From: Planctomycetaceae bacterium
GTDB lineage: Bacteria; Planctomycetota; Planctomycetia; Pirellulales; Pirellulaceae
Direction: 5' to 3'
Assembly: GCA_024642765.1 (NCBI GenBank)
Contig: JAHEAM010000029.1
Coordinates: 1-15,001 of the forward strand
DNA: 15,001 nucleotides
This document shows, one piece after another, positions 1 through 7,190 of the stretch (the first letter of the stretch is position 1; every line of letters begins with the position of its first letter). The notes under the pieces were generated by a model that did no database searches, had not been told where the DNA came from, and saw nothing but the letters and a program-made list of their open reading frames with translations. Made by a program: the position numbers and the translations under genes.

Positions 1-1894
1 TACTGCTCACAACGCCGTTGTAGATCTTGCCGATTTGGACCGTCGCTATTGTCAACTCGATGCGGGCCAATGCCTTTTGAGCCATCACGCTGTCTGTAGC
101 GGCAATCGTCACGCGACCCGAATCCTCGATTTCTATGATCGTCTGTGTGTCTTCCTGAATCGCTCGAATATTCTTGCCACCAGGTCCGATCAACATTCCG
201 ATTTTCTCGGGATCGATTTGCGTCGTCAACATGCGTGGAGCAAATTCAGAAATATCGTCTTTAGGCTCGCGAATCGCCATCAGCATCTTCTTTAAGATTT
301 CAATTCGAGCTTCACGCGATTGCACCAACGTTGCGCGAATGATGTCGAAGGTAATTCCACGAATCTTCAGGTCCAACTGGATGCCGGTGATTCCGTTCTG
401 CGTTCCAGCGATCTTGAAATCCATATCGCCATAATGGTCTTCGTCGCCAATGATGTCCGTTAGCAACACAAACTTCTGATCGTTTTCCTTCACCAAACCG
501 ACAGAAATTCCAGCAACTGGATTCGAAATTTTGACACCTGCGTCCATCAAACCCAAAGTTGCACCGCAAACGCTCGCCATCGAGCTCGATCCGTTTGATT
601 CCAAGATGTCCGAAATAATACGAATCGTATAAGGGAAATCGTCTGGGTCGGGCAACACTGGTTTGATGCTGCGTTCGGCCAACATCCCGTGACCGATTTC
701 GCGACGCCCCGGACCACGGTTGGGTTTGCACTCACCAACACTAAACGATGGGAAGTTGTAATCCAACATAAACTTTTTCGAGTATTCGTCTTGGAGACCA
801 TCGACGCGTTGCTCATCGCGAGCGGTACCCAATGTCACGGTGATCAAAGCCTGCGTTTCACCACGCTGGAACACAGCCGAACCGTGAACTCGTGGAAGAA
901 CGCCGACAAAGCAATCGATCGCTCGCAACGTCTTGTTGTCACGACCGTCGGCTCGTGAGCCAGCCAAAATCAAATCGCGAACAACGAGCTCAACAAGGTC
1001 ATGCCAGGCCCGATCGAAACTGCCAGTGCAAATTGCACCGTCGGCTTTCGGGTCAGGGATCAAGTCAGCAAGGGCCTTGCCCTTCAACTGCGAAACGGCT
1101 TCCCCTCGAGCTTGTTTGCCAACGGTTTGCTTCGCGGATTTCAAGCTGTTGTAATAGTTCGTTTTTAGACGTGCGAACACCCCATCGTCGTTAGGGGCCT
1201 TGAACGATGTTTTCGACACTGGGCATTTGCTTACCAAATCTTGCATCAGGTCCAAGATTTGAACGATGATCGTATGAGCGAACTCAATCGCCTCTGCCAT
1301 GTCGTCGTCTGGCATCTCGCGAGCGAAACCCTCAATCATCGTGACCGAGGCTCGCGTTCCAGAAACGATCAAGTCCAACTCGCTAGTTTCCAGTTGATCA
1401 TGCGTTGGAAACGCTACAAATTGGCCTTCGATTTGACCCACGCGAACGGAAGCGACCGCTTCTTCGAATGGCATCGGGGAAATCAAAAGAGCGGCCCCAA
1501 TTCCGTTCATCGCCAAAACGTCCGGATCCGTTTGCCGGTCGCTGGACAGCACAAGTGCCTGGCACTGCACTTCGTCCATGAAACCTTTGGCAAACATTGG
1601 CCGAATGGGTCGGTCGATCAATCGCGAGGTCAACGTCTCTTTAGTTGTTGGTCGGCCCTCTCGCTTCAAAAACCCGCCAGGGAATTTTCCCGCTGCACTA
1701 GTGCGTTCACGGTAGTCGCACGTCAAAGGAAAAAAATCGGTTCCAGGTCGCGGTGCCCCAGTGGTCACAGCGTTCAACACGACTGTGTCACGATATTGAC
1801 AAAGTACGGTTGCGCCAGCTTGTTTCGCCAAAAACCCTGTTTCGAAAGACAACACGCCGTCGCCAATTTGTTTTTCAACTCTAATTTTATTCAT
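1..1894 (-). CDS. pnp: Polyribonucleotide nucleotidyltransferase (PNPase), 3' end beyond the window
   Basis: PNPase degrades RNA 3' to 5' by phosphorolysis and acts in the degradosome and in RNA quality control. The minus-strand frame is open from ATG 1894 to the left edge, 631 codons, and I followed it over much of its length without a frameshift. It begins MNKIRVEKQIG. The second RNase PH core shows GRDNKTLRAIDC and the catalytic loop GDEDHYGDMDFK. Asp484 and Asp490 in this loop line up with E. coli Asp486 and Asp492. A KH domain follows near residues 560-620 with the IGMLIGPGGKNIR motif (about 165-203), and the S1 domain starts with QIGKIYNGVV at the very edge. Only the S1 domain and any tail are missing. 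A GGAAG ribosome-binding sequence lies about 9 bases before the ATG. rpsO lies upstream on the same strand, as in many bacteria, but 477 bases away. The long plus-strand frames across this region are antisense shadows. Confidence 0.97.
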   Translation of the reverse strand, partial: MNKIRVEKQIGDGVLSFETGFLAKQAGATVLCQYRDTVVLNAVTTGAPRPGTDFFPLTCDYRERTSAAGKFPGGFLKREGRPTTKETLTSRLIDRPIRPMFAKGFMDEVQCQALVLSSDRQTDPDVLAMNGIGAALLISPMPFEEAVASVRVGQIEGQFVAFPTHDQLETSELDLIVSGTRASVTMIEGFAREMPDDDMAEAIEFAHTIIVQILDLMQDLVSKCPVSKTSFKAPNDDGVFARLKTNYYNSLKSAKQTVGKQARGEAVSQLKGKALADLIPDPKADGAICTGSFDRAWHDLVELVVRDLILAGSRADGRDNKTLRAIDCFVGVLPRVHGSAVFQRGETQALITVTLGTARDEQRVDGLQDEYSKKFMLDYNFPSFSVGECKPNRGPGRREIGHGMLAERSIKPVLPDPDDFPYTIRIISDILESNGSSSMASVCGATLGLMDAGVKISNPVAGISVGLVKENDQKFVLLTDIIGDEDHYGDMDFKIAGTQNGITGIQLDLKIRGITFDIIRATLVQSREARIEILKKMLMAIREPKDDISEFAPRMLTTQIDPEKIGMLIGPGGKNIRAIQEDTQTIIEIEDSGRVTIAATDSVMAQKALARIELTIATVQIGKIYNGVVSS

Positions 1895-2371
1895 AACTTC
1901 ACTCTTCCATCCTGATTAAACAACGTTCCAATGAGCAATTTTCCATCCCGAACGGCCTGGGCGTAAACCTAGAAAAAACGGCATCCCGCAAGAATTGGGC
2001 GCTGGCCACACAGCCCTAGCCCACAAGCGATTTGGCCCAAGATCAAAGGGCAATAGAAACAACTTAAGAACAACAAAATACAACAATAATTCCAGCAACA
2101 ATCACATTTTGCTGCAACATTCAACAACTAAACAAAACTCAACTTTCAATTCCACTTTTCAAAAGGCAGCTACAATTCTCTGCCAAGCACTTACAACGTT
2201 TGCCCTTTTCTTCGGACCAAAACTCTTCCTACAGGCGCAGATCACCAAATCGACTATGCGATTGATGCACCGAAAAAACACTGGCCACTACGGCTACATT
2301 CGCCATTTCGGCGCTGCATTGCGCACCCAAATCAACTATCTACTCGTGGCGACTAAGCAAACGACCCACGA
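1895..2371 (-). other. Long rpsO-pnp spacer / pnp leader region
   Basis: This 477-base stretch separates rpsO from pnp and holds no convincing gene. It is low in complexity: on the minus strand it is rich in TTG/TTGTT words between about 2050 and 2160. Seen on the minus strand, 1995-2040 can fold: TTGGGC pairs with GCCCAA at the outside, and GGC/GCC pair around a TGTGTG loop inside. A T6 run follows at 1973-1978. Closer to pnp the word GGATG occurs three times within about 100 bases of the start. This may be a structured leader with its own promoter, comparable in idea to the E. coli pnp leader that RNase III cleaves. That comparison is inference. Confidence 0.4.
2165..2184 (-). terminator. 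Weak hairpin with T4 tail downstream of rpsO
   Basis: On the minus strand, GGCAG and CTGCC form a 5-bp stem around a 10-base loop, followed directly by TTTT. It lies 187 bases downstream of the rpsO stop. The stem and tail are both short, so it is at best a weak intrinsic terminator or attenuator. Confidence 0.2.
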
Positions 2372-2641
2372 CTATTTTCGAATATTCAAACGACCGAGCA
2401 ACTCTAAGTATTTGTCGGGATTGACTTCGCGCAGATAGTCCAACAATCCACGTCGGCGAGAAACTAGACCCAACAATCCACGACGCGTGGAGTAGTCCTT
2501 TTTGTTCTTCATCAAATGCTGAGTAAGGTGATTAATCCGCTCCGTCAAAACAGCAATTTGAACTTCAGGTGAACCAACGTCCGCGGCTTTGCGCGAATAG
2601 TTCTTAATCAACTCTTGTTTTTTTTCTTTCGTGATTGTCAT
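2372..2641 (-). CDS. rpsO: 30S ribosomal protein S15
   Basis: S15 is a primary 16S rRNA-binding protein of the small subunit platform, needed for early 30S assembly and for the bridge to the 50S subunit. The 89-residue product has the usual family length and signature: an N-terminal MTITKEKKQELI helix, GSPEVQIAVLTERINHLTQHL, the rRNA-contacting loop with KKDYSTRRGLLGLVSRRR, and a basic C-terminus. The ATG at 2641 has no clear Shine-Dalgarno sequence. The DNA before it is A/T-rich on the minus strand (CAAAAAATG), which suits a weakly structured start. pnp follows on the same strand. A candidate promoter with an overlapping dyad lies about 115 bases upstream. In other bacteria S15 represses its own translation through structures in its mRNA leader, so the roughly 110-base leader here is a natural place to look for a similar element. 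Confidence 0.98.
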   Translation of the reverse strand: MTITKEKKQELIKNYSRKAADVGSPEVQIAVLTERINHLTQHLMKNKKDYSTRRGLLGLVSRRRGLLDYLREVNPDKYLELLGRLNIRK

Positions 2642-2755
2642 TTTTTGTCAGGTTCTCAATACCTTTGATTACTTCTCTTTTTCCAAAGCATTTTCAGTCG
2701 GATTCGTCCGAAACCCGCTTTGGCGACACAATTTTTCAACAGCAGTAAACGGCAA

Positions 2756-2783
2756 AATATAACGGTTCTTGAGCAATTTGCAA
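2756..2783 (-). promoter_or_regulatory. Candidate sigma-70 promoter for rpsO
   Basis: On the minus strand a -35 box TTGCAA (2783-2778) is separated by 16 bases from a -10 box TATATT (2761-2756). The match to consensus is 4 of 6 and 5 of 6. Transcription would start near 2750, giving a leader of about 110 bases before the rpsO ATG. Confidence 0.4.
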
Positions 2784-2787
2784 GAAC
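2765..2787. promoter_or_regulatory. Perfect 7-bp dyad over the rpsO promoter
   Basis: GTTCTTG (2765-2771) and CAAGAAC (2781-2787) are exact inverted copies with a 9-base spacer. The dyad covers the -35 box and most of the spacer of the candidate rpsO promoter, where a repressor or activator would bind. It lies upstream of the presumed transcription start, so a DNA-level operator is more likely than an RNA hairpin. Confidence 0.35.
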
Positions 2788-3038
2788 AACCTGCGATTTG
2801 GGCGTAAATCGAACTGTTAGGGACAGAAATCAGTACCGTTTGCCGCGGTACGGCTTTGGAGTCCCCAAAAGACACGTCGAATCGCGACTTTTGGGAACCA
2901 GCAGTAATAGACGTGGAATTAGACAGAATCGGCGGCCTTAGTTTACCTTTTTCTGGTTTAATGATTCGACAAGACAGCCTGCGTACGCTAACGGGTGGGT
3001 GCGCTTTGAATATCGAACGCTGTTGAATGGTAATTTCT

Positions 3039-3043
3039 AGGAG
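3039..3043 (+). promoter_or_regulatory. Shine-Dalgarno AGGAG
   Basis: AGGAG lies 8 bases before ATG 3052 and decides the start of the Gly-rich protein gene. Confidence 0.8.
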
Positions 3044-3051
3044 AATTTTGA

Positions 3052-3840
3052 ATGAAGAGCTACATGAGTTTCGTGGTATTTGGACTTGCTGTTCTTGGGT
3101 TCAGTGCCCAGGCGATGGCTCAAGGTGGCGGCGGTGGTCGTGGTGGCATGGGCCGTGGCGGTGGCATGGGTCGCTTGATGATCTTGACCCGCGGCGGAGA
3201 AGAACTCAATAAAGAGCTGTCGCTGACGGACGATCAAACGGAAAAGCTCGGCGACCTGGCTGAAGAAATGCGGGGCATGTTTGGCGGCGGTGGCGGCGGT
3301 CGGCCCGATCCGGAAGATATTGCTGACATGGAAAAAGAAGCGATGGCTATCCTCGACGAAAAACAAAATGATCGCTTGACCGGAATCTTCGCCCAAGTGT
3401 CCGGTGCTGCTGCCCTTTCGGACGCTGTAATCGCAAAAAAATTGGGACTGACCGACGATGACAAGAAAAAAATTGCGGACGCTATCGAAGAATCTCAATC
3501 GTCAATGAGAGAGAAAATGCAAGAGCTTCGGGACTCAGGCGACGATCGTGACGCCATGATGGAAAAAATGCAAGAGCTTCGAAAAGAAAGCACTGATTCT
3601 GTTCTCGCAGTCCTCTCAACCGAACAGAAGGAAAAATTCGCCAAATTGCAAGGCGAGAAATTTGAAATGGCAGGCGGTATGTTCGGCGGTCGAGGTGGAC
3701 CAGGCGGCGGACGCGGCGGTGCCGGAGGCGGGGCTGGCGGTGCCGGAGGCGGTCGTGGTGGCGCAGGCGGCGGTGGCCGTGGAGGCCAAGGTGGACAAGG
3801 CGGCGATGCTCCAAAAAGCACAGGCGGCGACGGTTTCTAA
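3052..3840 (+). CDS. Exported Gly-rich protein with LTxxQ-like helical repeats
   Basis: The 262-residue product starts with a clear signal peptide (MKSYMSFVVFGLAVLGFSAQAMAQ, probable cleavage after AMA). A short Gly/Arg/Met tract follows, then a mostly helical, charged middle and a long Gly-rich tail (about residues 205-255) with repeated RGG and AGG. The helical part has three LTxxQ-like segments: LSLTDDQTEKL, LGLTDDDKKKI and LSTEQKEKF. This pattern recalls the Spy/CpxP group of periplasmic helical chaperones and metal-stress proteins, but the Gly tails are not part of that family. The start is fixed by the AGGAG at 3039-3043, eight bases before ATG. A strong terminator follows, so it is probably transcribed alone. 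A 17-codon unit carrying MQELR occurs twice (near 3517 and 3568). Its function is unknown; a periplasmic or envelope role is inferred. Confidence 0.85.
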   Translation: MKSYMSFVVFGLAVLGFSAQAMAQGGGGGRGGMGRGGGMGRLMILTRGGEELNKELSLTDDQTEKLGDLAEEMRGMFGGGGGGRPDPEDIADMEKEAMAILDEKQNDRLTGIFAQVSGAAALSDAVIAKKLGLTDDDKKKIADAIEESQSSMREKMQELRDSGDDRDAMMEKMQELRKESTDSVLAVLSTEQKEKFAKLQGEKFEMAGGMFGGRGGPGGGRGGAGGGAGGAGGGRGGAGGGGRGGQGGQGGDAPKSTGGDGF

Positions 3841-3871
3841 TCCATCCCCAATCTTGATTCAAACAAAACGA

Positions 3872-3909
3872 AACAGCCGCGAGAACATTACTCTTGCGGC
3901 TGTTTTTTT
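3872..3909 (+). terminator. Strong intrinsic terminator
   Basis: AACAGCCGC (3872-3880) pairs perfectly with GCGGCTGTT (3896-3904). The 15-base loop can add a GAG/CTC pairing. The right arm runs directly into a T7 run (3903-3909). It lies 31 bases after the stop codon of the Gly-rich protein gene. Confidence 0.92.
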
Positions 3910-4050
3910 GTTGGGTCCAATCGGTCATTTACACCACCAGCATGGATCATTCTTTGCCAATTTCACCAAAAGCAAACAATCGACAGCATTGATTTGGAAA
4001 CGAATTTTGACGGCGACGGAGTCGTATTTCGCAAAAAATGCAAATCGCAA

Positions 4051-4398
4051 TTAACGAGCTGATTCTGCACCAGTCTTTGCGTGTACCGCCTCGGGGCTCA
4101 GACGCGTGTTGCGGTGTTCGATCACTTTCAAATTTGGTAGCCGCTTCAAATATTCGACTGCCGATCAGATACGTTTGTGTCGTCAAGTCCGATTCCTACT
4201 AGCGATTGCATGTATTCGAGCTGAACCAAGTCGTCGTCGCTAACAGTCGTGTCAGATAGTTGAATTTGCTCAACGTGAGACAATCCTCTGAGTTCCCGCA
4301 ACAAGCGAGGAACGTAATTATCGCGAGAAAACGCCACCGCATAAACAATCCGTTGATTTGGGCGACTCCTTAAAACGACGCCGGCGCGACTCGCGCCT
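4051..4398 (-). pseudogene. Remnant of a leucine-rich-repeat protein (C-terminal part, frameshifted)
   Basis: On the minus strand the segment from about 4350 reads IVYAVAFSRDNYVPRLLREL, then GLSHVEQIQLSDTTVSDDDL and QLEYMQSLVGIGLDDTNVSD. These are LRR units of the planctomycete type (L..L..L.L..T.VSD..L). In this frame a stop follows at once. Shifted by one base near 4160 the repeat continues as VEYLKRLPNLKVIEHRNTRL and ends ESAR at a TAA (4051-4053). One missing base in GATCGGCAGTC explains the break. The frame is open to about 4398 but recognisable sequence ends near 4350, where the neighbouring oxidoreductase remnant begins on the other strand. No signal peptide, convincing start or ribosome-binding sequence is visible, and a GTG at 4337 is the only obvious alternative start. 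I read it as the 3' end of a larger LRR gene. A very short complete gene with a sequencing error is less likely. Confidence 0.7.
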
Positions 4399-5083
4399 GT
4401 TCAAACCTATCTTGGGGCGCTCGGAATGACGGGATTGACCGCTTGGGTTGGGCTCAACACGATCGCCAAGTTGAAACCCGGCAGCACTGTATTCGTCTCC
4501 GCTGCCTCGGGCGCAGTCGGTTCGATCGTCGTTCAACTCGCCAAAGCGAAAGGCTGCCGAGTCATCGGCAGCGCTGGAAAGTCAAAAAAAATTGCCTGGT
4601 TAAAAGACAACACGGATATCGACGCGGTCATTAACTACAAGGAAACCGATGATTTAGTCTGCGAATTATCCAAGCTTGCACCCAACGGCATTGATGTTTA
4701 TTACGACAATGTCGGCGGTAAACATATCGAAGCGGCTCTCGATGTCATGAACAACTTTGGTTGCTGCGTGAAATGCGGAATGATCTCGACTTACTACGCT
4801 ACGCAACCAACGATTGCGCCGCGAAACCTATTCAAGGTTATTGGCAAACGAATCCGCATGCAAAAGGTTTCATCGTTCGCGACCACATAGACGCACAACA
4901 TGAATTTATTGCCGAGATGGCATCGCTAATCAAAGCAAACAAAATTGTCTGGGACGAAACCATCACAGAGGGTCTCGAAAATGCTCCATCAGCCTTCATA
5001 GGTCTCTTCGTTGGCAAAACCTGGGCAAACAACTTGTACATATCGGCTGCGAACCAACAACCGCACGAATCAAAGTCGGTTAA
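4387..5083 (+). pseudogene. Remnant of an NADP-dependent MDR oxidoreductase (CurA/YncB-like), N-terminus lost, two frameshifts
   Basis: The plus strand encodes the Rossmann and C-terminal parts of a zinc-free medium-chain reductase, a family that reduces enones or quinones with NADPH. Recognisable sequence starts LAPVQTYLGALGMTGLTAW near 4390. The nucleotide-binding motif SAASGAVGS and GIDVYYDNVGG follow. The first 110-120 residues (GroES-like domain) are absent. The frame from 4426 breaks at about 4864, where RIRMQ should continue as GFIVRDHID. That sequence is present one frame over and runs through ITEGLENAPSAFIGLFVGK. A second break near 5018 must be bridged to read NLGKQLVHIG, ending at TAA 5081-5083. 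Both breaks are explained by one missing A in an AAAA run. Other frames give only partial proteins. It is almost certainly inactive; assembly errors could explain the frameshifts but not the lost 5' end. Confidence 0.85.
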
Positions 5084-5150
5084 ACGACGAATCACACAGA
5101 TGTTGCTCGCTACTTTATTCGGGTAATTAGTATGCCAAATCGAAAATAGC

Positions 5151-5194
5151 AAAAAAAATCTCCCTCGGACTGGTGTCGTGTCCGAAGGAGATTT
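5151..5194 (-). terminator. Strong intrinsic terminator of clpX
   Basis: On the minus strand AAATCTCC (5194-5187) pairs with GGAGATTT (5163-5156). After one mismatch, TCGGAC (5185-5180) pairs with GTCCGA (5170-5165) around a 9-base loop. The right arm runs into a T8 run (5158-5151). It lies about 75 bases after the clpX stop. The plus-strand side has only a short T-poor tail, so it mainly serves clpX. Confidence 0.92.
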
Positions 5195-5269
5195 CGTTTC
5201 TGTCAAAGAGTGCTCTGGAGAGAGCTGTATTTCCGCGAAGAATACAAGCGGTGGGTGCCGGAACCGTTT

Positions 5270-6547
5270 CTAAGCGCTTTTCGACTCGGGCATGTTGAAC
5301 TTTGGTTGCCCGCCGTTCACCATCTCTTCATCGATCAAGAACTTCGAACCCTTTGGTTGATCAGGCAAGTCATACATGATGTCCAGCATGATTCGTTCGA
5401 TAATAGAACGCAAACCACGAGCCCCGGTTCCTTTCTCCATTGCCTGATGTGCAATCGACTTCAGAGCGCCGTCAGTAAAGCTCAGTTCCGATTCCTCCAT
5501 TTTGAAGAGGCTTTGAAATTGGCGAATCAATGCGTTCTTGGGTTCCGTCAAAACCTGCATCAATCCAGCCTCGTCCAATGGAGCCAGGCTCGTGACCACA
5601 GGCAAACGCCCAATCAACTCAGGGATTAGTCCAAATTCCAAAATATCGTCGCTGGTAACCTGCGTTAGGATTTCTGCAGCGTTACTTTCAGTTTTGAAGC
5701 CAGATTTTTGGCCGAAGCCGATCGTACGATTGCCCAAACGTTTTCGAACGATCTCTTCCACTCCGACAAACGTTCCACCGCAAATGAACAGGATATTACT
5801 CGTGTCAATTTGAATGTATTGTTGTTCGGGGTGTTTCCGACCGCCCTGAGGAGGAACGTTAGCTACCGTGCCCTCCAACATTTTGAGCAATGCTTGTTGA
5901 ACGCCTTCGCCCGATACATCGCGAGTAATCGACACGTTATTGCTGGTTTTCCCAATTTTGTCGATTTCATCAATGTAGATGACCCCGCGTTGTGCGGCTT
6001 CCACATCGAAGTCCGCTGCATGCAGCAGCTTGAGAAGCAAATTTTCAACGTCCTCACCGACATACCCAGCCTCGGTCAAGGTTGTCGCGTCACCAATGGC
6101 AAACGGAACATTGAGGATGCGTGCCAACGTCCTGGCCAACAATGTTTTACCACTGCCAGTAGGGCCCACCAGAAGAATGTTTGACTTATCAACCTCAACA
6201 TCGTTTCCTTCCCACCCCAGCGTCAGCCGCTTGTAGTGGTTATGGACTGCCACTGCTAAGACTTTTTTGACATTGGTTTGGCCAATGACATACTCGTCCA
6301 GCTTGGTAACCATTTCCCGAGGTGTCGGGATTTTCGAAAAAAGTTGCTTCGTAGGTCCGCGTCGCCGCTGTTCCTGATCCAAAATGGATTGGCACAGTTC
6401 GATACATTCGCCACAAATATAAACGTCCCCTGGTCCTTCGACCAACGGACCTACCTCTCGATAGCTCTTTCGACAAAATGAACAGTGGGCGTTTTTCTTG
6501 GTAGTGCCTGTGCGGCGACTACCAGTAGAATCGTTTCCTGCGGGCAT
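5270..6547 (-). CDS. clpX: ATP-dependent Clp protease ATP-binding subunit ClpX
   Basis: ClpX is a hexameric AAA+ unfoldase that feeds tagged proteins into ClpP. Starting at ATG 6547 the product has 425 residues, the normal length. A four-Cys zinc-binding domain (C22, C25, C45, C48) is followed by Walker A GPTGSGKT (128-135), the pore loop GYVG (161-164), Walker B VIYIDEID (189-196), the RKH loop (237-239), the ClpP-docking IGF loop (276-278) and a C-terminal sensor-2 region GARGLRSIIER. All functional elements are present, so the enzyme should be active and able to dock on ClpP. AGGAG lies 7 bases before ATG 6547. The frame extends to a TTG at 6571, but that site has no ribosome-binding sequence. 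clpP is not adjacent: upstream is a small membrane protein gene, and a strong terminator follows. I see no CIRCE-like heat-shock operator upstream. Confidence 0.97.
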   Translation of the reverse strand: MPAGNDSTGSRRTGTTKKNAHCSFCRKSYREVGPLVEGPGDVYICGECIELCQSILDQEQRRRGPTKQLFSKIPTPREMVTKLDEYVIGQTNVKKVLAVAVHNHYKRLTLGWEGNDVEVDKSNILLVGPTGSGKTLLARTLARILNVPFAIGDATTLTEAGYVGEDVENLLLKLLHAADFDVEAAQRGVIYIDEIDKIGKTSNNVSITRDVSGEGVQQALLKMLEGTVANVPPQGGRKHPEQQYIQIDTSNILFICGGTFVGVEEIVRKRLGNRTIGFGQKSGFKTESNAAEILTQVTSDDILEFGLIPELIGRLPVVTSLAPLDEAGLMQVLTEPKNALIRQFQSLFKMEESELSFTDGALKSIAHQAMEKGTGARGLRSIIERIMLDIMYDLPDQPKGSKFLIDEEMVNGGQPKFNMPESKSA

Positions 6548-6551
6548 GTAG

Positions 6552-6559
6552 GCTCCTTT
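6552..6559 (-). promoter_or_regulatory. Shine-Dalgarno that decides the clpX start
   Basis: The minus strand reads AAAAGGAGCCTACATG. The AAGGAG element is about 7 bases from ATG 6547, which supports this start over the in-frame TTG at 6571. Confidence 0.75.
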
Positions 6560-6798
6560 TCTCAAGTCCAACCGATGGTTGTCTTTTCAGTTGTGGCTCG
6601 AAAATCGAAACGACACTACGCTGTGCCGTAATCGATGGTGCTTCCCTGCCCGCATCTTCGAGCAAACTAGGTTATCTGTTTTGTGATAGCATTTTCTGAA
6701 GTTGAAATCTTATCGCCTTCCGACCGCTCAATTTATGAAAACCAAAAGATTAGGAACACTCGATATGAACCGTAAAGTCCATTCATTGTGTAACCGTC

Positions 6799-7143
6799 TC
6801 AATCGTTGTTTTCCTTTTCTAACTCCTCAAATTTTACGGGTTCTGTCGTTTCGACTTGATCGTTGTTCTTGTCAGCTTCTGGGAACGTCTCCTTGAGTCC
6901 AACCGTCGATCGAACACGTCGAAATTCATCGTCGTCCAAAATGCCTTGATCTCGCAACTCGCGAAAACTCGACAAATGATCCGAACTCGAAACCGGCGAA
7001 TCACCCAGCAGATTGTCACGAATCCATTTGATGCCCCAGACTGCAATCGCCAAAACGATCGCCAAAACCAAGAACCAAAATACCATTCGAGCCTCTCGCA
7101 TCGAATTGATTTCGGTCCAAAACTCTCGGACAGACTCAAACAT
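6799..7143 (-). CDS. Small single-pass membrane protein with SHOCT-like C-terminal motif
   Basis: The 114-residue product has a short charged N-terminus and one strong membrane segment (about residues 19-42, ARMVFWFLVLAIVLAIAVWG). A cytoplasm-type soluble tail follows. The tail contains LSSFRELRDQGILDDDEF near residues 82-100. This matches the SHOCT pattern (short helical motif L..L..l.d.G.iteeEF...K) found at the ends of many bacterial membrane and oligomeric proteins. The end is acidic and low in complexity. The ATG at 7143 has only a weak GGCGAG before it. It lies 227 bases upstream of clpX on the same strand, so co-transcription is possible but not shown. A candidate promoter with a perfect -10 box lies at 7227-7232. 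Its function is unknown; an accessory or oligomerising membrane role is inferred from the motif alone. Confidence 0.8.
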   Translation of the reverse strand: MFESVREFWTEINSMREARMVFWFLVLAIVLAIAVWGIKWIRDNLLGDSPVSSSDHLSSFRELRDQGILDDDEFRRVRSTVGLKETFPEADKNNDQVETTEPVKFEELEKENND

Positions 7144-7190
7144 CTCGCCAATCTTGCTTAGGAAAAACGGCTAACGAATCGTAGGCAAGT

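Larger units (their letters stand above)
2642..3051. other. Divergent intergenic region between rpsO and the Gly-rich protein gene
   Basis: This 410-base region separates two divergently read genes. It holds the candidate rpsO promoter and dyad at 2756-2787 and the Shine-Dalgarno sequence AGGAG at 3039-3043 of the plus-strand gene. Short open frames on either strand (2669-2875 minus, 2720-2941 plus) overlap the promoter and have unremarkable sequences, so I do not call them. I found no clear promoter for the plus-strand gene. Confidence 0.5.

Noticed and set aside
312..816. Two minus-strand frames of 139 and 89 codons
   Set aside because: They are out-of-frame readings on the same strand as pnp, which is intact across this region.
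1241..1915. 224-codon plus-strand frame
   Set aside because: It lies entirely antisense to the 5' part of pnp and slightly beyond. The pnp frame is clearly the coding one, and this protein has no recognisable features.
1995..2438. 147-codon plus-strand frame in the rpsO-pnp spacer
   Set aside because: It runs antisense into rpsO, is built from low-complexity Asn/Thr/Gln sequence and has no start signal.
3482..3928. Minus-strand frames rich in Pro, Arg or Ala opposite the Gly-rich gene
   Set aside because: They are mirror readings of GGC/GGT glycine codons on the other strand and also span the terminator at 3872-3909.
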